DNA of 64,000 nucleotides from Flagellimonas alvinocaridis. Lineage in GTDB: Bacteria > Bacteroidota > Bacteroidia > Flavobacteriales > Flavobacteriaceae. Below, piece by piece: positions 43,460 to 51,664 of the stretch. The stretch is from positions 714,263-778,262 of the forward strand of contig NZ_SNTZ01000001.1 of assembly GCF_004916895.1 (NCBI RefSeq). Reading direction: 5' to 3'. The first letter of the stretch is position 1. Every line of letters begins with the position of its first letter. The position numbers and the translations under genes were made by a program. Under the pieces are notes generated by a model. That model searched no databases. It was given only the letters and a program-made list of their open reading frames with translations, and was not told the DNA's origin.

Positions 43460-46400
43460 TTAAATGAATATGGGGTTTATTTCGTGGTCTATATATACAA
43501 TAATATTATGGTCTACTTTATAGCCCATTGCACTCAGGGCATCTCCATATTGTACTATTTGTTCCTTATGTGATGGTGAAGGCTTTCCTGTCTTGTAATC
43601 AATCACCGTGGCTTGATCACCTAAAATTGCGATACGGTCTGGGCGCAATGATAGGCCATTGACGGTCAGGATTTCCTGTTCGTTCCAAATCTCATATGGG
43701 GCGGAAAAGTACGCCTTTAGATTTGGATGCCCTACAACCTGCATTAGTTTTTGTTGAATTTCGCCCGCGGCATCTTTTTGAAAGTGTCCTGCCAGTTGAA
43801 GCTTTTCAACCACCGGCAGAATATCTTCTCGAGTCTTTATCTGACTCAGTGCATAATGTATAAGGTTTCCAGCCTCAATGGCCTCTAAACGGCCATCGTC
43901 CCACAACCTGCCGGAAGCAGTTGAAATACTGAAGCCAGTATCTCCCTTGGGCCTGGTAACGTAGGGGATAAAATCTGTTTCTTCTTTTGCGACATAGGTG
44001 CTTTGGTTCTCTTGGAACTCCCCAAAAGAATACAACTCCTTTTCATTTTGGTAAACTCCCAGTTCTTTCAAATGCCATTGGAATAGGTCTGCATAGCTCG
44101 AAACATTTTCCATGGAGTTCCTATCTTTTCCTTTTTCGGTGAACACATAAAGCCCTTTTATGGGTCTGGTAAGAGCTACATAAAGTACATTCATGGCGTC
44201 CAAAATAGACTTCTGTTCTTCAGCTGCGTAGATTTCGGAAGCACCCAAATTGTACTCGAGCATATCTCTGTTGGTGTTGATAAGGAATTCACTTAAACCC
44301 AAATCATTTTCTGCTTGGGTGGCCGGCACCCAAGATTTTTTACCCATTTTGTTTATTCTGGAATTGGCAAAGGGAAAGATCACAAAAGGGAATTCCAGCC
44401 CCTTGGACTTGTGTACGGTCATGATCGTAACAGCATTTACGTTATCCGGTGCCGCAATGGAAAGAGAATCTTTTTTTTGCTCCCAATACTTTAAAAAAGA
44501 ATAAATACTGGCTCCCATTCTTTTTTCAACCAGTAAGGCTTCGTCCATTAAAAAGGTAAGATATGCCGTGGAGTCACTAGAGAGTTCAAACTGTACAATG
44601 GCACTTTCCAAAATGGTGGATACGGACTGCCCTTTTAGTTTTTGCATGTTGAAAGCATGTTCTTCAAAAAGATAGGCTTCAACATGGTCTAAGTTTTTAG
44701 AAATGACACCATGCTTGTGCGTTTCATGCTTCGTCAAGAACAAAAGCACGTGGTATGCCGCTTCGCGATCCGCGGGATTCTCCATAATGCGCAACAAAGC
44801 CATTAAAAAGATTACAGTTTTGTTATTGTTGAGCAGGAGTGCGTCCGACGAAATAATAGGAATATGGTTTTGGGCAAGAAAGTCTGCCAAGAGCATTCCA
44901 TTTTTATTGTCACGGACCAAGATGCAGATATCCGAACAGGGATATCCTTGGGAGGTAAGGTGCTGGAGAGTCTCCAAGGTTTTTAAACAGTAGGTTTCTT
45001 CTTTGTCTTCGACGCCATTTTCCAAAAAGCACAGTTGTACAAATCCGCCAGACCTATTATTGGTTTTTTGATGGCTGTCCTGTAAAAAGAGATTTTTGTA
45101 CGCTTCATTTTGGAGTATGGGTGCCACCGAAGTAAAAAAGCGATTGTTGAATTGAACGATTTCGTCACAGCTCCGCCAGTTGGTTTCCAATGAACGGATG
45201 CTAGGCTCCACTACAAAGGGCGTTGATTGTCCATTTAACAGGTCCAAAAGTTGTTCGGCCCGTCCTCCCCGCCAACGATAAATGGCCTGCTTTACATCAC
45301 CCACCAAGAAAAGAGAACCACGCTGGTGTTTTTCATCCTCACTTTCCAGGGCGTTCCCAATAAGTGGAATCAGATTTTCCCATTGCATTTGGGAGGTATC
45401 CTGAAATTCATCAATAAAATAATGACGGTATTTTTCACCCATCCGCTCATAGATAAAGGGAACGGGTTGGTCTTTGATTTCTTTGGAAAGAATAGCATTG
45501 AGGGACGAAATGGGGATGATGTCCCGATCCAGCTCGATATTTTTGATTTCCTTGGCAATCTCATTGAGCAAGGTCAAGGGAACCATGTTGCCATAAATGT
45601 TCTTGAGGTAAGCTCTATGATAGATGTGTTGTTTTATGGATAAAAAAGCATTAAGAAGTGTCATGGACAGTTCGGCAACATCCCTTTTGTCGGCGGCTTT
45701 TAAAATTTTACCTTCAACCAGATTGGGTTCCAGTGTTTTGCTGGTATAGATTTTTTTTGGGTCGAATTCTCCCTCCACCATTTTTTTAAAATGGTTGGGC
45801 AAGGTCTGTCTTGGAAAATCAGAAGCATCAAAGCCATGGTGGTCAATTTCCTGAAGCGCTTTTTGGGCCATCCCAACAATTTTGGCCTCTAAAAGAATCA
45901 CACTTTCCGAAAGCTTTTTTTGAATTTCCTTAAAATCAGCAATAGACTTGGAACGCAAAGAATCTATATGTGCAGCATGGTTTTCTTGAAAAAGCAATTT
46001 TCCAATTTCCAAAAGATCATAGGCAATGTTCCAGCTTTTGTCGTCATCAATTTTTTCAAGGGAAAAAGCAATCAGCACTTCGGTAAGTTCAGTGTCGCTG
46101 CCGGCACGTTCCAACAAACGGCCAACGGCTTCTTCCAAGAGCAGATCAACATCCAGCTCCACCTCAAAATTTTGGGACAGGTGAAGATCTCGTGCAAAGG
46201 TCTTTATAATCTTGTGGTTGAACTTGTCAATGGTGGAAATCTCAAAAAACGAATAATTGTGCAGGATTCGCTTTAAAGCCCTTTGCGAGCGTTGTTGCAA
46301 TTCCGTATCGTCTACTGAAAGTTCATGGCACAACTCATTAAAAAGAGATGATTGTTTTTGGGGAATGGGACTTTTGCCAAAAGCAAAGAGGTTGTCCAAG

Positions 46401-46573
46401 ATTCGGGTTTTCATCTCATCCACAGCCTTATTGGTAAAGGTAATGGCCAAAATCTGCCTGAACTTGGAAGGAGAATCGTTGGCCAACAACAGTTTTAAGT
46501 ATTCCTTGGTCAAGGCATAGGTCTTGCCGGAACCAGCTGAAGCACTGTATATTTTAAAGTTGTTGTTACCCAA
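43460..46573 (-). CDS. addA: AddA-like UvrD/RecB-family helicase-nuclease
   Basis: 1037 residues. Walker A ASAGSGKT at 11-18, motif Ia QILAITFTNKAVDEMK, Walker B YFIDEFQDTSQMQW, TNWRSCDEIV, motif V/VI MTVHKSKGLEFPFV and LYVALTRPIKG identify an SF1A helicase. A C-terminal RecB-like nuclease domain has LSLRPDRIAILG and VIDYKTGKPSPSH. This is the motor subunit partner of AddB. The upstream region is short and AT-rich; the gene is divergent from superoxide dismutase. Confidence 0.92.
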   Translation of the reverse strand: MGNNNFKIYSASAGSGKTYALTKEYLKLLLANDSPSKFRQILAITFTNKAVDEMKTRILDNLFAFGKSPIPQKQSSLFNELCHELSVDDTELQQRSQRALKRILHNYSFFEISTIDKFNHKIIKTFARDLHLSQNFEVELDVDLLLEEAVGRLLERAGSDTELTEVLIAFSLEKIDDDKSWNIAYDLLEIGKLLFQENHAAHIDSLRSKSIADFKEIQKKLSESVILLEAKIVGMAQKALQEIDHHGFDASDFPRQTLPNHFKKMVEGEFDPKKIYTSKTLEPNLVEGKILKAADKRDVAELSMTLLNAFLSIKQHIYHRAYLKNIYGNMVPLTLLNEIAKEIKNIELDRDIIPISSLNAILSKEIKDQPVPFIYERMGEKYRHYFIDEFQDTSQMQWENLIPLIGNALESEDEKHQRGSLFLVGDVKQAIYRWRGGRAEQLLDLLNGQSTPFVVEPSIRSLETNWRSCDEIVQFNNRFFTSVAPILQNEAYKNLFLQDSHQKTNNRSGGFVQLCFLENGVEDKEETYCLKTLETLQHLTSQGYPCSDICILVRDNKNGMLLADFLAQNHIPIISSDALLLNNNKTVIFLMALLRIMENPADREAAYHVLLFLTKHETHKHGVISKNLDHVEAYLFEEHAFNMQKLKGQSVSTILESAIVQFELSSDSTAYLTFLMDEALLVEKRMGASIYSFLKYWEQKKDSLSIAAPDNVNAVTIMTVHKSKGLEFPFVIFPFANSRINKMGKKSWVPATQAENDLGLSEFLINTNRDMLEYNLGASEIYAAEEQKSILDAMNVLYVALTRPIKGLYVFTEKGKDRNSMENVSSYADLFQWHLKELGVYQNEKELYSFGEFQENQSTYVAKEETDFIPYVTRPKGDTGFSISTASGRLWDDGRLEAIEAGNLIHYALSQIKTREDILPVVEKLQLAGHFQKDAAGEIQQKLMQVVGHPNLKAYFSAPYEIWNEQEILTVNGLSLRPDRIAILGDQATVIDYKTGKPSPSHKEQIVQYGDALSAMGYKVDHNIIVYIDHEINPIFI

Positions 46574-46632
46574 GAAAACTTTTATTGCAAAATAAGAATT
46601 ATCGATCTGAACTTAACACGGATTTAGATGAA

Positions 46633-46640
46633 TATGTTTG
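46633..46640 (+). promoter_or_regulatory. Candidate -7 element of the superoxide dismutase gene
   Basis: TATGTTTG matches TAnnTTTG; predicted start near 46646 gives a leader of about 46 nt. No good -33 TTG. Confidence 0.4.
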
Positions 46641-46691
46641 TTAAAACCCGTATTTTTACATGAATTAGTAATAACACAAAAACAAAGAATT

Positions 46692-47300
46692 ATGGCTTTT
46701 GAATTACCAAAATTACCGTATGCATACGATGCATTGGAACCACATATAGATGCTAGGACCATGGAAATTCACCATACCAAGCACCACAACGGTTATACCA
46801 ATAATCTAAATAACGCTATTGCGGGAACAGATTTGGAAGGAAAGGACATTGAAACTATTTTGTCCAATTTGGATATGAGCAATGGTGCAGTTCGAAATAA
46901 TGGTGGGGGCTTTTACAACCACTCTCTTTTCTGGGAAGTAATGTCTCCCAACGGGGGAGGGACCCCAAGTGGCGAATTGGCCAAGGCCATTGATGCTGCT
47001 TTCGGTTCTTTTGATGGATTCAAGGAAAAGTTCGCAGCGGCAGCGGCAACACGTTTTGGTTCAGGATGGGCTTGGTTGTGCGTACACAAGGGAGGTAAAC
47101 TGGAAGTTTGCTCTACTCCTAACCAAGACAACCCCATTATGCCCGGAACAGGTTGTGACGGACAGCCTATTTTAGGATTGGATGTATGGGAGCATGCATA
47201 CTATTTAAACTATCAAAACAGAAGACCCGATTATATCTCTGCTTTTTTCAATGTGATCAATTGGGATAAGGTTTCCGAAAACTACGAAGCAGGAAAATAA
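46692..47300 (+). CDS. Superoxide dismutase (Fe/Mn type)
   Basis: 202 residues from ATG 46692 ([20 protein letters not shown]); the upstream in-frame start is untranslated-looking. Metal ligands: His27 in EIHHTKHH, a histidine in YNHSLFW, and Asp/His in [20 protein letters not shown]. The NHSLFW and GLDVWEH blocks are signature sequences. Dismutates superoxide to peroxide and oxygen in the cytoplasm. Iron versus manganese cannot be settled by eye. A terminator follows at 47328. Confidence 0.96.
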   Translation: MAFELPKLPYAYDALEPHIDARTMEIHHTKHHNGYTNNLNNAIAGTDLEGKDIETILSNLDMSNGAVRNNGGGFYNHSLFWEVMSPNGGGTPSGELAKAIDAAFGSFDGFKEKFAAAAATRFGSGWAWLCVHKGGKLEVCSTPNQDNPIMPGTGCDGQPILGLDVWEHAYYLNYQNRRPDYISAFFNVINWDKVSENYEAGK

Positions 47301-47327
47301 GACTGAATTCATTATATATATTGAAAA

Positions 47328-47353
47328 GCCGCGCATTTTGCGTGGCTTTTTTT
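47328..47353 (+). terminator. Terminator of superoxide dismutase
   Basis: GCCGCGCA / TGCGTGGC stem (one G-U) with a TTT loop followed by seven T. Confidence 0.85.
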
Positions 47354-47381
47354 ATTGAATGAACAGGATGATTAGTGTAAA

Positions 47382-47455
47382 TAGAAAAGGGCAGGAAAGC
47401 TCCTGCCCTTTTCGTCCCAAATCTTACCATAAACTTAACCTACTTATGCTATGGC
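47382..47455 (-). ncRNA. Candidate tandem small RNA, copy 1 (about 72 nt)
   Basis: Minus-strand unit: a conserved 39-nt 5' part (47416-47454, one base different from the other two copies) and, at its 3' end, a terminator GGGCAGGA-GCTT-TCCTGCCC followed by TTTTCTAT. A promoter with both elements precedes it (47460-47490). Lies in the 671-bp gap between purF and superoxide dismutase, which holds no believable ORF. Confidence 0.65.
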
Positions 47456-47459
47456 GAGA

Positions 47460-47490
47460 CTAAAATACTGGTATTGTGTAAAATAACAAA
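47460..47490 (-). promoter_or_regulatory. Promoter of sRNA copy 1 (TTTG-N19-TATTTTAG)
   Basis: Minus-strand TTTG (47487-47490) and TATTTTAG (47460-47467) are 19 nt apart; the -7 box has one mismatch to TAnnTTTG. It places the transcript start at the edge of the conserved 39-nt block. Confidence 0.6.
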
Positions 47491-47574
47491 GGGTTTTGGA
47501 GAAATTTTTGCTTTTTCAACAAAAAAGAAAACGTGCAGTTCGTCGATTTTTTGGATAAATCCTTGGTTGTCAAA

Positions 47575-47648
47575 CATAAAGAAGGCGGAGCATGCTCCGC
47601 CTTCTTTCCCCAAATCTTACCATGAACTTAACCTACTTATGCTATGGT
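47575..47648 (-). ncRNA. Candidate tandem small RNA, copy 2 (about 72 nt)
   Basis: Same 39-nt conserved 5' part (47608-47646), then a different, perfect terminator palindrome, 24 bp at 47581-47604 (arm GAAGGCGGAGCA), followed on the minus strand by TTTATG. A TACATTTG box precedes it at 47653-47660. Confidence 0.65.
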
Positions 47649-47652
47649 CCTC

Positions 47653-47660
47653 CAAATGTA
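47653..47660 (-). promoter_or_regulatory. -7 element of sRNA copy 2
   Basis: Minus-strand TACATTTG, a full TAnnTTTG match; a TTG lies 22 nt upstream, slightly longer than ideal spacing. Confidence 0.55.
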
Positions 47661-47792
47661 CGCCAAGGGGTCTTTTGCCCAGCAAGCTTTTAGATGAAAC
47701 CCACGTTAATTGGTTGAACTGCCCAACTTGTGGTTTGTACGGGCTGTTAGTAAGGAAAAGGATTACGAAACAGTGGAATCGGAAAGTATACA

Positions 47793-47868
47793 AAATAAAA
47801 AAGGTGGAATAGCTTCCACCTTTTTTGCCCCAAATCTTACCATGAACTTAACCTACTTATGCTATGGC
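47793..47868 (-). ncRNA. Candidate tandem small RNA, copy 3 (about 71 nt)
   Basis: Conserved 39-nt part at 47829-47867, identical to copy 2, then terminator GGTGGAA-GCTA-TTCCACC with flanking A/T runs (47797-47826). First of the three downstream of purF on the minus strand. Confidence 0.65.
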
Positions 47869-47872
47869 AACA

Positions 47873-47880
47873 CTAAAGTA
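47873..47880 (-). promoter_or_regulatory. -7-like element of sRNA copy 3
   Basis: Minus-strand TACTTTAG, one mismatch to TAnnTTTG, 5 nt ahead of the conserved block, the same position as in the other copies. No clear -33. Confidence 0.45.
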
Positions 47881-47971
47881 GGTTTGACGCTTGCCCATCG
47901 TATAAAAACACGCCAATCTGCTTATTTCATCGATGAAATGCATACATGGCTTTGGTTCTGGATTGGCTTGA

Positions 47972-49870
47972 TCAATAGGCTCGTTCGTTCTTTCCTTCGA
48001 AGAAGTTGATGAATGCCCTATTTACCACGCGATTTCCTCCTGGTGTGGGGTAATCACCGGTAAAGTACCAATCACCTAGGTTTTTTGGACATGCTTCATG
48101 CAGGTTATCAACCGTCTGGTAAATAATGTCCACTTCAGCTTGTATGCCATCCGGGCTTAAGATTTCAGCAATTTTTTTGGAAATCTGCTCATCTGTAAAC
48201 GGAGCATAAAATTCCTTCACATAGTTAACCACGTCCTTGTCCTTGGAAGATGTTTGCTTTAAACACTTCTCGTAAATTTCCTTAATCTTGTTCGTGGTTC
48301 CGTGGTCTTCGTGCAGAGCCTGTGCAGCTTTAAACGCAACAAAATCTTCCAATTTGGCCATATCTATCCCATAGCAATCGGGATAGCGTATCTGCGGGGC
48401 AGAAGAAACCACAATGATTTTCTTAGGGGAAAGCCGATCCAATATTTTTAGGATGCTTCGCTTTAAGGTGGTACCCCTTACTATACTATCGTCAATAATC
48501 ACAAGATTGTCATCCTCCTTTACCGAACCATAGGAAATATCATAAACGTGGGCCACAAGGTCATCCCTACTTGTATCTTGGGTAATGAATGTCCGCAGTT
48601 TGGCATCTTTAATGGCCACTTTTTCAATTCGTGGTCGCACATCCAAAATTTCATGAAGCTCTTCTCCTGTTATATTGGGTCCCAAAGCCAGAATCTGCTG
48701 TTCCTTTTTCTTGTTGAGATAACTCTGTGCCTCTTTGACCATTCCAAAGAAAGAGGTTTCGGCGGTATTGGGAATATACGAGAAGACCGTATTGGTCAAA
48801 TCGTCATCAATGGATTTAAGGATTTGCGGAAATACCAATTTCCCCAACATCTTTCGTTCTTGGTAGATTTCCTTATCACTCCCCCTTGAAAAATAGATGC
48901 GCTCAAAAGAGCAGGCCTTACGTTCTGTGGGTTCCAAGATTTCCTTAACGTCGACCGCACCTCCTTTTTTCACAATGACGGCATGCCCAGGATCTAGTTC
49001 CTTTACATCACCATATTGCACGTTGAAGACCGTTTGGATCACAGGGCGTTCGGATGCCACCACAACAATCTCATCATCCTTATAATAGTAAGCAGGGCGA
49101 ATGCCAGCGGGATCACGAACTACAAAAGCGTCGCCGTGTCCCAACAAACCACCCATGGTATATCCACCATCCCAGTTTTTGGATGCTTTTCTTAAAATTT
49201 TCGCAACGTTCAATCGCTCAGCAATCAAAGGCGAAGCTTCTCTTTTGTTGTAACCCTCCTTCTTGATTTGCTTGTAGAGTTTAGCCACGGCATCGTCCAG
49301 AAAGTGGCCAATTTTTTCCATAACCGTGACCGTGTCCGCCATTTCCTTGGGATGCTGCCCGAGCTCCACCAAGTTGCCAAAGAGTTCGTCAACGTTGGTA
49401 AGGTTAAAGTTACCGGCCACAATTAGGTTTCGGTGCATCCAGTTGTTCTGCCGTAGAAAAGGGTGTACGCTCTCTATGCTATTTTTTCCGAAAGTACCGT
49501 ATCGTACATGCCCCATCAACAACTCTCCTATGTAGGGAATGTGCTGTTTTTGAAGCTGTACATCGTTTTCGTATTCGGGATGTTCGGCAAATGCGGTATT
49601 GATTCTTGTATTGATTTGATCAAAGATGTCCTGAATGGGCTGTTGCTGTGCAGACCGTACCCGGCTCATGTAACGCTCCCCGGCCTTCATGTCCAGCTTT
49701 ATGCTCGCAAAACCGGCACCATCTTGTCCGCGGTTATGTTGCTTCTCCATCATCAGGTACATTTTGTTGACTCCGTAAAAAGCTGTACCGTACTTTTCCT
49801 TGTAGTACTCCAGAGGTTTAAGCAAGCGGATCAGTGATATTCCGCATTCGTGCTTAATGGCATCACTCAT
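47972..49870 (-). CDS. purF: Amidophosphoribosyltransferase (long Bacteroidota-type PurF)
   Basis: 632 residues, longer than the roughly 470-510 of standard PurF. The N-terminal glutaminase nucleophile is Cys9 in KHECGISLIRL, implying an eight-residue propeptide; HNRGQDGAGFAS follows. The PRPP-binding loop is VIIDDSIVRGTTLKRSI. The extra length includes insertions in both domains and a 100-residue C-terminal extension (DYPTPGGNRVVNRAFINFF). Transfers ammonia from glutamine to PRPP, first step of purine synthesis. purN is 1.8 kb upstream. Confidence 0.88.
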   Translation of the reverse strand: MSDAIKHECGISLIRLLKPLEYYKEKYGTAFYGVNKMYLMMEKQHNRGQDGAGFASIKLDMKAGERYMSRVRSAQQQPIQDIFDQINTRINTAFAEHPEYENDVQLQKQHIPYIGELLMGHVRYGTFGKNSIESVHPFLRQNNWMHRNLIVAGNFNLTNVDELFGNLVELGQHPKEMADTVTVMEKIGHFLDDAVAKLYKQIKKEGYNKREASPLIAERLNVAKILRKASKNWDGGYTMGGLLGHGDAFVVRDPAGIRPAYYYKDDEIVVVASERPVIQTVFNVQYGDVKELDPGHAVIVKKGGAVDVKEILEPTERKACSFERIYFSRGSDKEIYQERKMLGKLVFPQILKSIDDDLTNTVFSYIPNTAETSFFGMVKEAQSYLNKKKEQQILALGPNITGEELHEILDVRPRIEKVAIKDAKLRTFITQDTSRDDLVAHVYDISYGSVKEDDNLVIIDDSIVRGTTLKRSILKILDRLSPKKIIVVSSAPQIRYPDCYGIDMAKLEDFVAFKAAQALHEDHGTTNKIKEIYEKCLKQTSSKDKDVVNYVKEFYAPFTDEQISKKIAEILSPDGIQAEVDIIYQTVDNLHEACPKNLGDWYFTGDYPTPGGNRVVNRAFINFFEGKNERAY

Positions 49871-49883
49871 AACAAACCAAATA

Positions 49884-49907
49884 AAAAAAGCCCCGAAAAA
49901 TTCAGGG
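49884..49907 (-). terminator. Terminator between the PfkB kinase and purF
   Basis: Minus strand GCCCTGAA-TTT-TTCGGGGC (with one G-U) followed by seven T and ATTT. Confidence 0.7.
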
Positions 49908-49914
49908 CGCGTAT

Positions 49915-50841
49915 TTATGTTAATTCAATATTGAACTGTGTCAATTCCTTAAACTGCATCAAACGTGCATCCACTTCGTGTTTTTCCAACTTAACCATTC
50001 GTTCGGTCCCAAAGCGTTCCACACAAAATGAAGCGAGATTTGATCCTTGTATTATCGCATTTTTCATATTTCCAAAGGAAATGTTCCCGGTTTCGGCCAA
50101 ATAGCCTGAAAAACCACCGGCAAAAGTATCGCCGGCCCCGGTAGGATCAAAAACCTCTTCCAATGGAAGGGCAGGGGCAAAGAAAATGTTCTCTTTATGG
50201 AACAACAAAGCACCGTGCTCCCCTTTTTTAATGACCACATATTTAGGACCCATTTCCTGAATTTTGGCAGCCGCCTTCACCAGAGAGTACTCTTTGGTCA
50301 TCTGCCTTGCCTCTTCATCATTAATGGTGATCACATCAATCTGCTCTATAACTTCCATGAGCTCATCCCAAGTATTGTCCATCCAAAAATTCATGGTGTC
50401 CAAGACGATTAACTTTGGTCGTTCTTCCATCTGATTAATTACACTCATTTGTGTGTTGGGATGTAGATTTCCCAACATGACCACATCGGCATTCTTAAAA
50501 TTTTCAGGGACAACTGGGCTAAATGTGCCCAAGGTATTGAGTTCAGTGACCAGCGTGTCCCGGGAATTCAGGTCGTTGTGATAACGACCCTCCCAATAGA
50601 AGGTCTTGCCGCCTTTAACCACTTCAATTCCTGAAATGTCAATGTTTCGGTCGGTCAACAAATCCAAATATTCTTGCGGAAAATCGTCTCCTACAACGGA
50701 TACAATGGCCGATTTAACTTTAAACTGAGAAGCAGCCAATCCTATGAATGGCGCAGCTCCCCCCAAAATCTTACCTGTTTTTCCAAACGGAGTCTCAATA
50801 GCATCAAAGGCCACACTTCCAACAATCAGCAATTTGCCCAT
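49915..50841 (-). CDS. PfkB/ribokinase family sugar kinase
   Basis: 308 residues. N-terminal MGKLLIVGSVAFDAIETPFG and GGAAPFIGLAASQF form the sugar-binding part; the C-terminal DPTGAGDTFAGGFSGYL holds the catalytic aspartate and anion hole (about 246-262). No residues tell the sugar or nucleoside substrate. A TATATTTG promoter box lies 17 nt upstream, so it starts its own transcript and may continue toward purF only past a terminator. Confidence 0.92.
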   Translation of the reverse strand: MGKLLIVGSVAFDAIETPFGKTGKILGGAAPFIGLAASQFKVKSAIVSVVGDDFPQEYLDLLTDRNIDISGIEVVKGGKTFYWEGRYHNDLNSRDTLVTELNTLGTFSPVVPENFKNADVVMLGNLHPNTQMSVINQMEERPKLIVLDTMNFWMDNTWDELMEVIEQIDVITINDEEARQMTKEYSLVKAAAKIQEMGPKYVVIKKGEHGALLFHKENIFFAPALPLEEVFDPTGAGDTFAGGFSGYLAETGNISFGNMKNAIIQGSNLASFCVERFGTERMVKLEKHEVDARLMQFKELTQFNIELT

Positions 50842-50857
50842 TCAGTGAATTTTGGTG

Positions 50858-50865
50858 CAAATATA
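50858..50865 (-). promoter_or_regulatory. -7 element of the PfkB kinase gene
   Basis: Minus-strand TATATTTG, a full TAnnTTTG match, 17 nt before ATG 50841; no clear -33. Confidence 0.5.
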
Positions 50866-50951
50866 CGCTTTGATATTCCATATTGGAATCATTGGCAAAG
50901 GATTTAAGAAAAAGAAGGGATACGCGCAGGATTAAGCTCAAGTTCAGGCTT

Positions 50952-50975
50952 CAAGAGCAAGCCCAAGTGCAAGTT
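50952..50975. repeat. Short 6-bp-period CAAGNN tract
   Basis: CAAGAG, CAAGCC, CAAGTG, CAAGTT in a row, with another CAAGTT at 50939. Lies in the gap between the PfkB and rnhA genes. Confidence 0.6.
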
Positions 50976-50989
50976 TAAAAGAGAGAGTT

Positions 50990-51024
50990 CTAATATCTAA
51001 CATCTCAGGGCTAATATCTGTCAA
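50990..51024. repeat. 7-bp-period tract downstream of rnhA
   Basis: CTAATAT, CTAACAT, CTCAGGG, CTAATAT, CTGTCAA: five units with exact 7-bp phase, four nt after the rnhA stop codon (minus strand). Confidence 0.6.
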
Positions 51025-51028
51025 GACT

Positions 51029-51664
51029 TTATTTCCGACCAAAATCTGCAGGTATTTCTCCCCAAGCCTTGGTTTCCCATTTCACGATGGGCGTAGCATA
51101 ACGGTTTTTTTTGAGCCAGTCCTCTGCCCGCTCAATAAGTTCAAAAAGAGTGGCGTTTTTGGAACTTTTCTTGAGTTTGGTGCCGCATTTTTTCTTTCGT
51201 ACCCAGCCAATGGCAATACGGGAATCGGAATATAGAATACGGTCGCTGTTCTGTTTTTTAAGGAAGGCAAGACCGTGAACAAGTGCTAAAAACTCACCCA
51301 CATTACTGGTGCCTTCAGCAAAGGGTCCTTGGTGGAACAACACTCTTTTGCTTTTGGTGTCCACTCCGCGATATTCCATTTTTCCGGGATTTCCGCTTGA
51401 AGCGGCATCTACAGCTATCGAATTGTAGTTGGGGTCGCCAATTTTTAGAAGCTCTTCTGAGGAAAGTTCGACTTTCCCTTTGGATTTCCCTTTATACTCC
51501 AAATAATTTCCATTAAAGGCCTTTTTTGCTTCGGCAAAGGTTGTGAATGATTTGTATTGAGCGCCCTTGAAACCTTCAATTTGGGCTTTGCAATCATCCC
51601 AAGACTCAAAAATACCCGGACGTTTTCCTTTCCAAACTACATAGAACTTTGCCTTTTTTGCCAT
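51029..51664 (-). CDS. rnhA: Ribonuclease HI with N-terminal RNA/DNA-hybrid-binding (viroplasmin-like) domain
   Basis: 211 residues. The N-terminal 45 residues (KFYVVWKGKRPGIFESWDDC, then FTTFAEAKKAF) are the RNase H1 hybrid-binding domain, found in eukaryote-like and some bacterial enzymes. The catalytic domain has Asp in SIAVDAASSGNPG, Glu in NVGEFLALVHGL and Asp in ILYSDSRIAIGWV. Degrades RNA in RNA-DNA hybrids. Start codon overlaps the purN stop. Confidence 0.9.
   Translation of the reverse strand: MAKKAKFYVVWKGKRPGIFESWDDCKAQIEGFKGAQYKSFTTFAEAKKAFNGNYLEYKGKSKGKVELSSEELLKIGDPNYNSIAVDAASSGNPGKMEYRGVDTKSKRVLFHQGPFAEGTSNVGEFLALVHGLAFLKKQNSDRILYSDSRIAIGWVRKKKCGTKLKKSSKNATLFELIERAEDWLKKNRYATPIVKWETKAWGEIPADFGRK

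Noticed and set aside
47474..48009. Two plus-strand ORFs (112 and 99 codons) in the purF/superoxide dismutase gap
   Set aside because: They run across the sRNA terminators and conserved blocks on the opposite strand, have no coding-like composition, and the second overlaps purF.
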